DNA of 33,296 bases from Zygnema cylindricum (Eukaryota; Streptophyta; Zygnematophyceae; Zygnematales; Zygnemataceae). Shown piece by piece: positions 1 through 9,526 of this stretch. How positions within the stretch are numbered: the first letter of the stretch is position 1; each line of letters begins with the position of its first letter. The notes beneath the pieces were generated by a model. It was not told where the DNA came from. It worked only from the letters and a program-made list of their open reading frames with translations, and made no database searches. The stretch is from positions 1-33,296 of the forward strand of contig JBBHKE010000765.1 in NCBI GenBank assembly GCA_037447655.1, written 5' to 3'. Position numbers and translations under genes: made by a program.

Positions 1-595
1 TATATTATCACTCTCACTGAACTTAATCCCTTCCACCACTCCCATCTTTTTCATCTCTCTTAACTTATCTAGATTTACAAGCCCAAGCCTCTTATGCCAC
101 ATCATAATATCATGAACACCAGCATAATAATGTTTATTCGTTTCATTATTTAAAATCAGCCTAAACATCCCATGGCTACCTTTCTCAACAATGAAATAGA
201 CATCCTCCTTGAAACTAGCAGTAAAGACTACTTCCCTAGTGCTAGTAAAAAAACCCTTATCATCTAATACAGATGAAGAGATGAGGTTTTTGTTCCGCTC
301 CGGAATAAACAATACATCTGAGAATGTTACTATGGATGTCTTTTTTTCTAGTAACACTTTCAAATCTACCGATCCTACAAGAGTAGTGGTGACTATCTTC
401 CCATCCCCGTACTCTATCTCTACGGTGGGAATCTTTATTATCTTAGTGAACAGGTGCCTATCCTTACACATGTGCATGGAGGCACTTGAATCTATAATCT
501 AGCGTGTTTCACCTTTCAAACCACCGTAAGCACATTTCTGCCTTCGTGGAATTTCGACCTCGTTTTTCGCCTCCAACTCCTCATCCAAAAGGAGC
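1..595 (-). pseudogene. Copia A1 protease and GAG-pre-integrase region (partial)
   Basis: Minus-strand reading shows the aspartic-protease signature at about 500-470, preceded by a stop where related copies have Trp. The active-site motif reads Asp-Ser-Ser-Ala-Ser followed by Met-His, not the usual Asp-Ser/Thr-Gly. A region like YGDGKIVTTT follows, and the GAG-pre-integrase motif WHKRLG with downstream LDKLREMKK lies near the left edge. In an active element the protease would cleave the Gag-Pol polyprotein. The stop at the protease start and the truncation by the window edge mark it as a remnant. A2 carries the same region at 10403-11040. Confidence 0.85.
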
Positions 596-1616
596 TCATC
601 GTCCTCGTCTTTCGGATTCCGCCTCATGTACCTGTGTCACAAGGGCCTTTTTCTTTCCTCTAGGGGTACCACCAGTCTGCCCCTCCTTTAATCGAAGCTC
701 GGTAAGCTTAGTGCACTCTGCCATATAGTGCCCCGGTTTCTTGCAAAAATGACATAAACCTTTGGGAGCCCTTGGCTCGAACTCGTCAGCCTGATTTTTG
801 TGCTCCCTTTCCCCATATTTTCCGACCGGTTTCCGCGAATCCTTGTTCCTCCTATCGGTCGAAGTTGCCAAGGCTTGGCCACTCTTTCCTCCCCTTTGGA
901 TCTCAATCGTATTCTCCCGAACGAGAATCATCCCTACCACTGAGTTCCATATCCACCATGAGTCCGGCAAGTCCTGCACACGGTTGACTATGTTCTCGAA
1001 CTCATCGGGTAACTTCATCAGTAAACAGTTAACCTTTTCTATTTCACTAAAATCTTTTCTCGCACTCTCTAGCTCCATGAAGTGTGTAGCAAGCTCATTG
1101 CAAAAATCCAACATTTTCCCCATGTGTATACATATTATTTAACTTTCTGATCAGCCAACTGTTGTTGCTGAATCATACCACTTCGCTACATCTTTATGAG
1201 AGCCATCCACAGATCGGATGCCCTTTCTACCTGCAAATGAAGACATGCAAGTCCTTGAGTAAGATGGCGTAGGATGAAGTGCTTTGCCGCCATATTTTTG
1301 AAATCTCAGGTTTGAGTATCATTCTCCTCGTTCCTCGGAATAGGTGACGTGAATGCTGAACAAGTTGCTATTGGTGTGGTTGTCTCTTTCTCCGCTCCTT
1401 TGTCCACCACCTCTCTTACCTTTGTCTCCTCCGTTGAAGATGGACCTGCTTTCTTTGTGAATCTCCTTCCTTCAAACCCTGGAGGAATTCCAAGACTTGA
1501 TGGACGCCCCAATCGTCCACTCACTATCCCCCAAAACCTTTTTTTCGCAAAGAGCTCCTATCATCATACTTTCCTATTATATGAAGCTAGTTCCATTAAA
1601 GATTGGTACCCTAGAG
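596..1616 (-). pseudogene. Copia A1 gag (capsid/nucleocapsid), broken
   Basis: The longest open stretch (1123-596, 175 codons) ends in a retroviral-type zinc knuckle, C124-x2-C127-x4-H132-x4-C137, behind a basic Lys/Arg-rich stretch. This is the nucleocapsid part of a copia Gag, which packages the element's RNA. The region upstream (1616-1124) still resembles the VPIFxG start of the same gag family seen in element B, but it is interrupted by several stops and shifts. The knuckle continues toward the protease at about 500. Copia identity is secure; the exact ancestral frame of the first third is not. Confidence 0.82.
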
Positions 1617-1631
1617 GGTGGGCATATAACC
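1617..1631 (-). promoter_or_regulatory. Primer-binding site of A1, initiator-tRNA half type
   Basis: The plus strand reads GGTGGGCATATAACC directly against the LTR. This differs at two positions from GGTGGGCCCATAACC, the anticodon arm of plant initiator tRNA-Met as I know it. It therefore resembles the half-tRNA primer sites of Drosophila copia and yeast Ty5, not the usual plant copia site that pairs with the tRNA 3' end. Element B has the perfect version. Confidence 0.7.
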
Positions 1632-2676
1632 TGAAACTCTGAGACCTCCATAAGTCCTCAGAGTGGACAGCTTCCAAGAAGCCTCTAGGAAAACCGTGAC
1701 CCCTTTGTGTTCCAGCAAGAACAACTGCCACCTTGGCAGACAAAAACTTTGACCAACTTCACCCTTGTTAAGGCAAGACTCCCCTGAGTCGATAGCAAAA
1801 AGAATCTCTGAATTTGCTCCCCTAAGCAGTAAGTTATGGAGGGTCAAAGTTGACCTATTGTATAGAAGCTCTCTGGGAGAGAGGGTCATATCTCTCGCAC
1901 AGACTCTATCTACTGATGTACGGAGCCAATCAGATTATAATTCCGTACACAAAAGTACAACTGCCGGTGTACATTCTGTACGAATATTGTGCAACATGGC
2001 CTAAATGTCGACAGGTGGTATATTCGGATTCGCTCCCTTAATCCTCGGAGATGCCGCGATCCAATGTCATTCCGCCACGTGTCATCTGATGTGGCGATGA
2101 CCAAAAACCGCCGAAATCCTCTTCCGCAATCTCGGTGTTTAATTCCGGCCGTCCGATTAAATTCACATTTAATTGTAGCCGTAATAAATATATGCGCGGT
2201 ATTTGTTTCGCTAAAAAAATAAATGCGCGGTATTCGTTTCTTATCCGTACCGTAATCCGTACTTTTACATTACTGGATCTATGTCTCCTGTAAAATTGTT
2301 TCAGTTAAATGAACTATCCTACGTATTAATATTTAATTAATTATCAAACCCTACATTACGTAACACTATGTCTAGACTTTACGGTTAAAGCTACCGGCTA
2401 CCAGCTGCTTACCGTCCGGCAGGTTCCAGGATCAAATCCTGGAGGTATCACATGTACTTTTAGTAAATAAACCCCTAATTATAAATAAACTAATATTTAT
2501 ATCCCGTAAACCTCTGGATAGCCTAGGTAGCCATGGCTCTGGCTTCCTCTCCAATTTCTCAGTGACTGCGACAAGTTTGAGAGTTGGAGAGAGAAGTTAG
2601 AGGTAGATTGCCTTGGCTTCTTTCTATATTTCTATTCAGACCTAGAAAATGCTTTAAAAGACCATTAATTTCTACA
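1632..2676 (-). repeat. LTR, family A (5' LTR of A1)
   Basis: This is about 1.05 kb, beginning TGAAACTCTGAGACC and ending AATTTCTACA on the plus strand, so it has TG...CA ends. It is clearly related along its length to 4241-5290 and 11161-12222. It carries the G-box/ABRE-like GCCACGTGTC at 2074-2083 and a tRNA-like segment at 2374-2450. The right flank lacks the polypyrimidine (minus-strand purine) tract that follows a 3' LTR, which fits a 5' LTR. Confidence 0.88.
2374..2450 (+). other. tRNA-like segment inside LTR A1 (antisense to the element)
   Basis: An A-box-like ACGGTTAAAGC lies about 30 bases before a T-arm-like hairpin at 2426-2442: a five-pair stem CCAGG/CCTGG around the seven-base loop ATCAAAT. 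The segment recurs in every full LTR of the window (5001-5077, 8272-8345, 11917-11995). No acceptor stem can be drawn, so it is not called a tRNA gene. It could be a pol III-type internal promoter relic or a SINE fragment captured by an ancestral LTR. Confidence 0.4.
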
Positions 2677-4240
2677 TTTATTACCGTGTATGAACGAAAC
2701 TAATATGACATGGATTCTATGTATTCATTTCGTTTGATTTAACTGACACTGAACTATGTGACTGGTTATAATTTTCCATGTTGTTCGCGCAGATATCGTC
2801 TGTTGTGTGACGTTAATTATGGTCTATTAACTTTAATAAGGTGCCCGTTGGGTTGTTTTATTAGAATTCATACATTGTATTATAAGGAGTTAATTCTAAT
2901 AATGATGCGTTTAGTCACGTGAAATGTAGAATGAACCTCTTATTAGTATCATTGTTAATTGTAATTAAAGGTGGAACGGGGAACAAACCACATTTAGAAT
3001 ACAAGTGAATTCTATTTGGCGATAATACGTCGACGAAAGATGATGATCCTTTGTCGGAAGAGTATCATTGGCTATTGACGATAACACGTGGCGTGTTTAA
3101 TATCCACGTATTTGTAAAGTTGAGCGCTGATCGTATACGACGTTTGATAAACCGTTTGTCAGCGTTACAAACCTACGTATGTCATCCCATCAACTTTGGC
3201 CGTACAACCTGTAAGTTGGAGGTGTTTTATGGCGCTGTCAACATTTTTCGTCGACGACGTGATTTTTGTAATATTCATTCAAATTGACCAAATTTTATGA
3301 GTTCTCGCTTCTATTCTTTTTTTTTTAACATTTTGTATTTTGAAAGGCAAAAAAAAGTTCAAAATTTGTAATTTTGAGTAATCAAACAAAATGGCGTCTC
3401 CCTCCAGTTTTACGGGGCAAATTCACTTTTGCTTGCATCTGTTGAACTATATGAATGAATTTGTGAATACGACAACAATACTATCAATACTTTGTTTTCA
3501 TTTCCTCCTGTTGCCATTGTTTTCATTTTGGGCTGCACCTTCATCATGTTTATTTTTTGATATTCAGATTTTGAAAGTATGTGGACTCTCACTAGGATTT
3601 AAGGTGCCAACCCTGGCAATAACACTAATGCTCCCCATAATCCACAATCTAAACACGATGATGAAGATGGGAGAACAACAAGGAAAACGCAATTCTGAAC
3701 GAGGAAGAGGGTGAGGCAAATGACGAGGAGAGTGAGCCGGAAGTAGAAACCTCGGTTGGTCCGGCGGCGATCGTGGAAGGTTTTTTTTTCGTCCACAGCC
3801 AATGTGAGAGGACGTGTTCCCTACCAAAAAATTCAACACGTGACGACTAAGGCTACTCGACTGCGAGTTATAAACTGGATGTTGAAAGACCGCGAAAAGA
3901 ACGGGTCGATTGAACTCATTCGAAGAACGATGAAGAGGTTTTTGGAACATCTTACCGGAGTGTACACTAAAAGTAAGTTATTCTAATCATGCTTCCTCTC
4001 ATTCATTAACTAATTTTATTACTACGGTTTCCAATTTTATATTATTTCCACATATCTTGTGTTTTTAATTGTTGTTTCGTTATGCCTCTTTAATAATTGC
4101 ATGAGTTAATGTTAGACGGCCGCCTTTAGCTCTCAATCTGTATTCTAACCTTTCTTTTATTCCCCATTAGTGCGTTGTTTTTATTGTTGTCAGATGGTCA
4201 ACATTGTGTTTGGTCTATTTTTTTTTTATAATGTGTCGTA
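2677..4240. other. LTR-free AT-rich spacer between A1 and A2
   Basis: No recognisable full gene. It holds a perfect 11-base inverted repeat (TTATTAGAATT, 2858-2868 and 2892-2902, 23-base loop), a T-rich stretch around 3310-3330, an ATG in good plant context at 3391 (AAAATGGCG) followed by a hydrophobic but unrecognised reading frame, and a decayed coding fragment at 3612-3972 described separately. Confidence 0.6.
3612..3972 (+). pseudogene. Decayed coding fragment of unknown gene, ending in a splice donor
   Basis: Three successive pieces in different frames have protein-like composition. The first is Asn/Pro-rich leading to an acidic HDDEDG. The second is acidic (about 3690-3778, EEEGEANDEESEPEVE). 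The third is basic (about 3796-3972), containing RVPYQKIQHVTTKATRLRV and then WMLKDREKNG. The last piece stops exactly at GTAAGT (3973), a strong donor. A run of T at 3781-3789 separates pieces two and three and could have caused a shift. I do not recognise the family. It could be a dead host gene or transposon exon, or a real exon with short introns between the pieces. Confidence 0.3.
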
Positions 4241-5290
4241 TGCAACTCTGAGACCTCCAAAGGTCCTCAGAATGGACAGCTTGCAAGAAGCCTCTAGGAT
4301 AACCCAGACCCCTTCGTGTTAAGGAAGAATAACTACCACCTTGGCAGACAAAAACTCTGACCACCTGCACTCTTCTGAAGGCAAGACTCCTCTGAGTCAA
4401 TAGCAAAAAGAATCTATGAATTTGCTCCCCTGAGTAGTCAGTTATGGAGGGTCAAAGCTGACATTTTGTACAGAAGCTCTTTGGGAGAGAGGGTCCTATC
4501 TACCAAATTTTTCTAAGTCCTATCTCTCTCTAAAACTATATCTACTGACGTACGGCACCAATCATATTACTGTACTGTACATAAAGGTACAGTTGCCGGT
4601 GTAATTTATGTACGAACATTGTACAACATGACCAAAATGTCGACACGTGTCTTATTTGGATTCGTTTCCGTAATCCTTGGAGATGCCGAAATCTAATTTC
4701 GTGGTGCCACGTGTCATCCGATGTGGCGGCGACCATAAACCGCCAAAATTTTCTTCCGCAATCTCGACATTTTTTTCGACCGTCCAATTAAATGCCGATT
4801 TCAGTCATAGCCGTCATAAATATTTGCGATGTATTTGTTTCGCTATAGAAACAAATGCGCGGTACTTATTTCTTCTCCGTACTCATAATCCGTAATTTTC
4901 ACAACTGACTCTATTTATCCCGTATATAGTTGCCGTTAAATGAATTAGCCTATATGTTAACGTTTATATATTTGTTAAACCCTATATCGTCTACCACTAA
5001 TTCTATACTAAGTGGATGAGGCTACCAGCTACCGGTGGCGTTACCGTACTGTACGTACCAGGATCAAATCCTGTAACCAAAGACTCTCATTTTAGTAAAT
5101 CAACTTCTTTACTACCCCATAAATCTCTGGATAGCAAAGGCAGCCATGGCACTAGCTTCCTCTCCAACTTCTCAGTGACTGCAACAAGTGTGGGAGTTAG
5201 AGAGAGAAGTTAGAGACAAATTGCCTCGACTTCTTTTTCTGCACTTTATTTTAGACCTAGAAAATACTAAAAGAACCATCAATTTCTACA
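4241..5290 (-). repeat. LTR, family A (3' LTR of A2)
   Basis: Begins TGCAACTCTGAGACC and ends AATTTCTACA on the plus strand. Immediately to its right lies CTCCCCTTTTTTT, the complement of a polypurine tract, so this is a 3' LTR of a minus-strand element. It contains GCCACGTGTC at 4706-4715 and the tRNA-like segment at about 5001-5077. Confidence 0.9.
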
Positions 5291-5303
5291 CTCCCCTTTT
5301 TTT
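5291..5303 (-). promoter_or_regulatory. Polypurine tract of A2
   Basis: The minus strand reads AAAAAAAGGGGAG directly before the LTR's TGTAG. The core AAGGGGAG is shared with the tracts of B and C, as expected for plus-strand priming. Confidence 0.85.
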
Positions 5304-5973
5304 CTAGTCACTCTTTAATTTCAGACCACACTTCTCCCTGCAGAAAATTAGCTTAGGGGAAGGCATAGGTTCGGTCATCATATCTGTTACCATCTCGCCA
5401 TCTGGTCGGTACTCTAAACTGATTATTTTGTTTTTTACTTTGTCTCTAACAAAGCTGAGAGTAATGTCTATGTGTTTGGCTTTAAAACGATGTTTAGGAT
5501 TGGCATAAATAGCGATCGTTGCCTGATTATCACAAAAAAAATTCTCCACACCACTCTTAAGGTGACCAAGCTCACCAAGCAAAGACGTGAATCACATTAA
5601 TTCTTTTACAGTAGAGCAAGAGGCCATATACTCAACCTCCATGGTGGACTGAGCAATAACCTTTTGTTGTTTGCTACTCCAACAGCAAGCCCCATCACCC
5701 ACATATAATACGTATCCAGAAGTACATCTTCTCATCGGAGCATCACCATAACTGGCATCACTCCAAGTAGTGATGTCAGTATTCTCCCCACCCAAATGCA
5801 ACCATAGATCCCTAGTTCCTATCAAATATCTAAGGACTCTCTTAGCTGCCTCCCAATCCTTCTTAGAGGGAGCATTTACACTTCTACTCAGTACTCCTTC
5901 AGCTGCAGCTTAATCCGGCCACGAACAATTCATAAAATAGATAAGGCTTCCCAGTATTTGCCTGTAACGAATA
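5304..5973 (-). pseudogene. Copia A2 RNase H domain (3' end of pol)
   Basis: Two in-frame blocks (5825-5592 and 5582-5304) are separated by one stop where relatives have Trp. Visible RNase H features are WSDASYGD, the SxxEVEYMA glutamate, and CDNQATIAI, then KHIDI and the terminal PSPKL of copia pol. Upstream, to 5973, the end of the RT connection region (RPD-like) continues until element B interrupts it. The coding thread resumes at 8502. RNase H would remove the RNA strand during reverse transcription. The stops make it non-functional. Confidence 0.9.
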
Positions 5974-5978
5974 GTCTG
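5974..5978 (+). other. Target-site duplication of element B (left copy, GTCTG)
   Basis: GTCTG here matches 8497-8501 on the other side of B. Removing B plus one copy restores a continuous A2 reading frame, which confirms the insertion point. Confidence 0.85.
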
Positions 5979-6323
5979 TGCAATTCTGTGGTCTCCATTG
6001 ACCCAGAGAATGAGCAGCCTATGTAAAGCCTATAGGATAATATTTGCCCCTTCTTCTTTCTCGCTGAATAAGCACCACCTAGGCACACAAATATTCTGAC
6101 CACTCTCACCCCTGTGAGGAAAAGACTTCCCTAAGTCAAACGCAAAAAGAATCACTGAATTTGCTCACCTTGAGCAGTAAGTTATATCTGGTCAAAGATG
6201 ACCTTTATATTTACAAGCTTATAAATGACGCGGCAACCATGGCGTAGCTTTGGTTTTCTCTTTCTCTCTCTTTACATTCTAACTAAAATATAGAAGTGAA
6301 CTATTAATTACCTCTTTTCAACA
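5979..6323 (-). repeat. LTR, family B (3' LTR of B), internally deleted
   Basis: Starts TGCAATTCTGTGG and ends TTTTCAACA on the plus strand. Compared with the 5' LTR (903 bp) it lacks about 555 bp, joined near 6231 between CAAGCT and AAATGACGC. The lost part includes the G-box and the tRNA-like segment. Confidence 0.88.
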
Positions 6324-6336
6324 CTCCCCTTAATTC
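6324..6336 (-). promoter_or_regulatory. Polypurine tract of B
   Basis: The minus strand reads GAATTAAGGGGAG directly before the LTR's TGTTG, sharing AAGGGGAG with A2 and C. Confidence 0.8.
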
Positions 6337-7010
6337 TTAATCACTTTTCAATTTTAATCCACAGTTTTGTCTGCAATAAATCAACTTAGGGGAAGGTACT
6401 GGTTTTGTCATCATGTCTGCAATCATTTCTTTATCAGTTTTATGAACCAGTTTACTGATTTTATTTTCAACCTTCTCTTTGACAAAGCTTAGTCTAATAT
6501 CCATATGCTTAGCTTTGAAGTTATGTTTCGGATTAGCTGCAATAGAGATAGCATCTTGATTATCACAAAAAACATTATGAGTTCTTGTCTTCATGAACCC
6601 AAGTTCTTCAAGAAGAGATTTCACCCACATTAATTCTTTGGTGGCAGCACAAGAAGCCATGTATTCAGCCTCTATAGTGGACTGAGCAACTACTTACTGT
6701 TGCTTGCTACTCCAACAGCATGCACCTGATCCAATTTGCAACACATATTTAGTCGTACACCGCCTTAAAGGCACATCTCCATAACTGGCATCACTCCAAG
6801 TTGTGATGTTAGTGTGCTCCCCTCCCAAATGCAACCACAATTCCCTTTTCCCCACCAGATACCTGATCACCGTTTTGGCAGCCTCCCAGTCTCTCTTTCT
6901 TTGTTCATTTAGACTCTTGCTGAGGACTCCTACGGCTGCAACTATATCCGGCCGGGTACAATTTATAAAATATATTAAATAACCTACAATCTGCTGATAA
7001 TAAATAATGC
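6337..7010 (-). pseudogene. Copia B RT-connection and RNase H
   Basis: The minus strand gives the RPDI-containing connection near 6960, then WSDASYGD, CCWSSKQQ, an in-frame stop at about 6694, EAEYMASC, CDNQDAI, and the copia C-terminus PSPKL. The catalytic acidic residues of RNase H are still visible. The upstream side at about 7000 is fused, one frame off, to gag, marking a deletion of roughly the middle two thirds of the element. It is closely related to A2's RNase H but clearly a separate lineage. Confidence 0.88.
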
Positions 7011-7589
7011 TCCTAAATCATTGCAATAATTATTCATGCTTCCTCCCTTATAAGTATAAGCTGCAATCTTGTTTTCTGCGAACTGTTGCTGCTTCAATGA
7101 TCCACTCTTATATTTGTTAACTAGTGATATCCAAATCTGAGATGAAGATTTGACATGCATAAGGGAAATGGCAATGCCTTTTGCTACACTTTTAAGAATT
7201 AAGAGCTTAGCAACCATGTCTTTGTAGTTCCACTTTTCAAACTTCGATCTTTCGGTGTGAACCTTTGTCAATGTTGCTGGTGGTTCTGCTGCCAGTATGG
7301 CCTTCGGCAATGGTGTCACTTGAGTTGCAACTCCTCCCGTTTCTCGTTCCATGACAATCTCCTCTCCTTCCTCGTCTTCATCCTCAGTGATGGTGGCAGC
7401 TGTTCTACCTAGTGTAGAGGCGGAGGTGCCAAAAAAACGCGTTCCTCCAAACTCAAGTGGAGGGGGGCATCGAACTTGTCCGGACACTATGCCCCATAGG
7501 TTTTTCTCAAATAGTTCTCCCTCCATCATCATTTCCCAATAAAGAAAGTCTGATCCATCAAATATGGGCACCTTAGAGGGTGGGCCCAT
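6984..7589 (-). pseudogene. Copia B gag, 5' part, fused out of frame to pol end
   Basis: The ATG at 7589-7587 opens a long gag frame starting MGPPSKVPIFDGS, with the copia Gag (UBN2-like) pattern FLYWEMMM...LWGIV near the start and KYKSGSLKQQQFAE later. Between them is an acidic insert (EDEDEEGEE) unusual for the family. The start codon lies inside the primer-binding site, so primer site and Gag N-terminus share bases. The frame ends soon after the deletion point at about 7000, before any zinc knuckle. An earlier TTG in frame at 7598 lies in the LTR and is unlikely to be the start. Confidence 0.8.
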
Positions 7590-7593
7590 AACC
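7579..7593 (-). promoter_or_regulatory. Primer-binding site of B, perfect initiator-tRNA anticodon-arm match
   Basis: The plus strand reads GGTGGGCCCATAACC, identical over 15 bases to the anticodon arm of plant initiator tRNA-Met as I know it. It sits directly against the LTR with no spacer. Minus-strand RNA would pair with a tRNA cut in the anticodon loop, as established for Drosophila copia and Ty5. Confidence 0.8.
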
Positions 7594-8496
7594 TCCAATT
7601 CTGTGGTCTCTATTGACCCAGAGAATGAGCAGCCTATGTAAAGCCTCTAGGATAATATTTGCCCCTTCTACTTTCCCGCTGAATAAGCGTTACCTAAGCA
7701 CACAAATATTCTGACCACTCTCACCCCTGTGAGGAGACGACTCCTTTAAGTCTAACGCAAAAAGAATCATTGAATTTGCTCCCCTAAGCAGTAAGTTATA
7801 TCTGGTTAAAGATGACCTACATATTTACAAGCTCTCTTAGAGAGAGGTACCTAAATTTCACTAAGTCTTGGTCTCCCTACTTACGACTGCCTACTACTAA
7901 ACCCTACTCCAATAGAAACACTATATAGTAAAAGAAGGTACACAAGGCGATGTACTTATTGTACGACCATTGTACGACATGGCTTTCAAAGTGACGCCTG
8001 TCAAAACGGGAGCCATGGTTCCTCCTCCCATCTTCTCCGGTATCCAATAGTATGGTGCCACGTGGCGTAGCGTGATGGTATCCCCAAAGGCCGCCGAAAG
8101 TTTATTGCGGGTGGCGACTGCAATTGTGGCCGTCCGATCATTTGTATTTATGCGGCATCGATTCGCTTCCATGCATGAATTCATTAATGCGTGTTTTCGT
8201 TGGTCTGCTGCAAATTAGTCTGTTTAATAAATAGATAAATATGCGTGAAACGTAATATGTATATCGTTTCGCTAGTGTCTTAACGGATGAGGCTTGGGTC
8301 TAAATAGTAGTCCATAGACCTCGGTTCAAATCTGGCTAGCGGCAGTATTTTGCTACAAATAGTAAAATACCTTCTATTTTATTTTGCCTCCTTCTAAATG
8401 ACGCAGCAGCCATGGCGTGCCTTAGGTTCTCTCTTTCTCTCTCTTTACATTCTAACTAAAATATAAAAGTGAACTATTAATTACCTCTTTTCTATA
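7594..8496 (-). repeat. LTR, family B (5' LTR of B), full length
   Basis: 903 bp. Both termini have decayed relative to the 3' LTR (TC for TG at the left, TATA for AACA at the right). It contains the perfect palindrome GCCACGTGGC at 8057-8066 and the tRNA-like segment at 8272-8345 with GGTTCAAATC. Parts (AATTTGCTCCCCT, GCAGTAAGTTAT, AGCCATGGC) resemble family A, so the two LTR families are cousins. Confidence 0.88.
8272..8345 (+). other. tRNA-like segment inside LTR B
   Basis: TTAACGGATGAGGCT (A-box-like) is followed about 40 bases later by CGGTTCAAATCTGG, close to the tRNA B-box consensus GGTTCGANTCC. The same arrangement occurs in the family A LTRs. Confidence 0.4.
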
Positions 8497-8501
8497 GTCT
8501 G
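8497..8501 (+). other. Target-site duplication of element B (right copy, GTCTG)
   Basis: Matches 5974-5978. Confidence 0.85.
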
Positions 8502-9301
8502 CATGAACTTCTGTTCTTCATGACTTAATTCCTCGTCTAATACTATGACTCTTTCGTCACTACCCTCACTTCCCTTCTTTAACTCCGTTGGAGTTGTACA
8601 ACTATTAGGTTTATCCATCTGAAATTTTTCTAGCATGTTCCCTATTGCTTTTTTTTGAGTCAATCTTATAATCTTTCTTTCTCGGTCTCTTTCTGCTTGA
8701 ATTCCCAAAATATATTTTGCTTCACCCATATCCTTCATTTCAAATCTCCCCTTAAGATGGGATTTCAGTTTGTTATTTTTTTCCATTGATTTACTTAAAA
8801 CAAGCAAATCATCAACATAAATTACAATAAATATAACACCTTCCTCATCTTCAAAAAACATAGATTGAGTGATCTTAGCTGATCCGGATATATCCCAGAC
8901 CGGTAAGAAAATCATCATGCTTCTTATTCCATTATCGAGGCTTCGTTTCAAACCATAAAGAGATTTAATCAATCGGCATACCTTACTCTCCTCTCCTTCC
9001 TCCACAAATCCTTCGGGTTGTCGCATGAAGATCTCCTCTTCCAATTCTCCATGCAAAAGGCTATCTTGATGTCCATCAGGTGCACCTCCATGTCTTCCGC
9101 TAGTGCTAAACTAAGAAGTATGCGGACGGAGGGAAATCTGACGACAGGGGCAAAGGTTTCCTCGTAGTCGATTCCTTCTTTCTGTGTAAATCCTTTTGCC
9201 ACTAATCGGGCTTTGTAACACTCAATGGTGTTATCCGGGTTCAATTTTAATTTGAAAACCCACTTACAACCGATTAGTTTTAGGTTAGGTGGACAGTCCA
9301 C
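8502..9301 (-). pseudogene. Copia A2 reverse transcriptase
   Basis: From 9301 leftward the frame shows IGCKWVFKLK, the VARLVAKGFTQ-type region and FAPVVRFPSVR, the N-terminal RT blocks of copia. A frameshift near 9050 moves to the next block, with QPEGF, SLYGLK and an intact catalytic YVDD (residues 80-83 of that block), then LGIQ. The YGLK region downstream is distorted by indels. The domain copies the element RNA into DNA. The frame is interrupted at 8501 by element B and continues at 5973. Interesting only as a dated fossil; it is not functional. Confidence 0.9.
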
Positions 9302-9526
9302 CAGCTTCTAAGTATCGGCTGCCATAATTGAGGTCATCTCCTCATTGATGGCTGTCTTACACCGGTTTCTTTCTGGACAAGTCATCGCCTCTCCATAAGT
9401 TTGCTGTTCATCTTTATGAAATAGTTTTGTTACCTTGATATTAACCTATTTTTCTTGCAATCTTTTGCTACTTCTCCTTCCCCCCTCAAAATTTGTGGCC
9501 GGAATAGATGGTTTTTGTGGGTTCTT
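9302..9526 (-). pseudogene. Copia A2 integrase-RT linker remnant
   Basis: Low-conservation linker between integrase and RT. Near 9310-9360 the minus strand keeps the INEEMTS-like stretch that precedes copia RT. It is broken by stops and no domain is recognisable. Confidence 0.55.

Larger units (their letters stand above)
1..2676 (-). mobile_element. Ty1/copia LTR retrotransposon A1, 5' part (left end outside window)
   Basis: Reading the minus strand from right to left gives a 5' LTR (2676-1632), a primer-binding site (1631-1617), a decayed gag, and then the protease and pre-integrase region, which runs off the left edge. The order gag-protease-integrase region and the WHKRLG motif are typical of Ty1/copia. 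Several in-frame stops show the copy is dead. The right flank begins TTTAT, a candidate target duplication, but its partner lies outside the window. Confidence 0.9.
5979..8496 (-). mobile_element. Copia element B, internally deleted, nested in A2
   Basis: B has family B LTRs at 5979-6323 and 7594-8496, a 5-bp duplication GTCTG on both sides, a primer site at 7579-7593, and only about 1.27 kb of interior. The interior joins the gag start directly to the RT-connection/RNase H end near position 7000, out of frame, so protease, integrase and most of RT are gone. It could have moved only with help from an intact relative, if the deletion preceded insertion. Confidence 0.9.

Noticed and set aside
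2374-2450. A true tRNA gene
   Set aside because: A T-arm-like hairpin is clear but no acceptor stem or normal anticodon arm can be formed, and the segment is part of the LTR in all copies.
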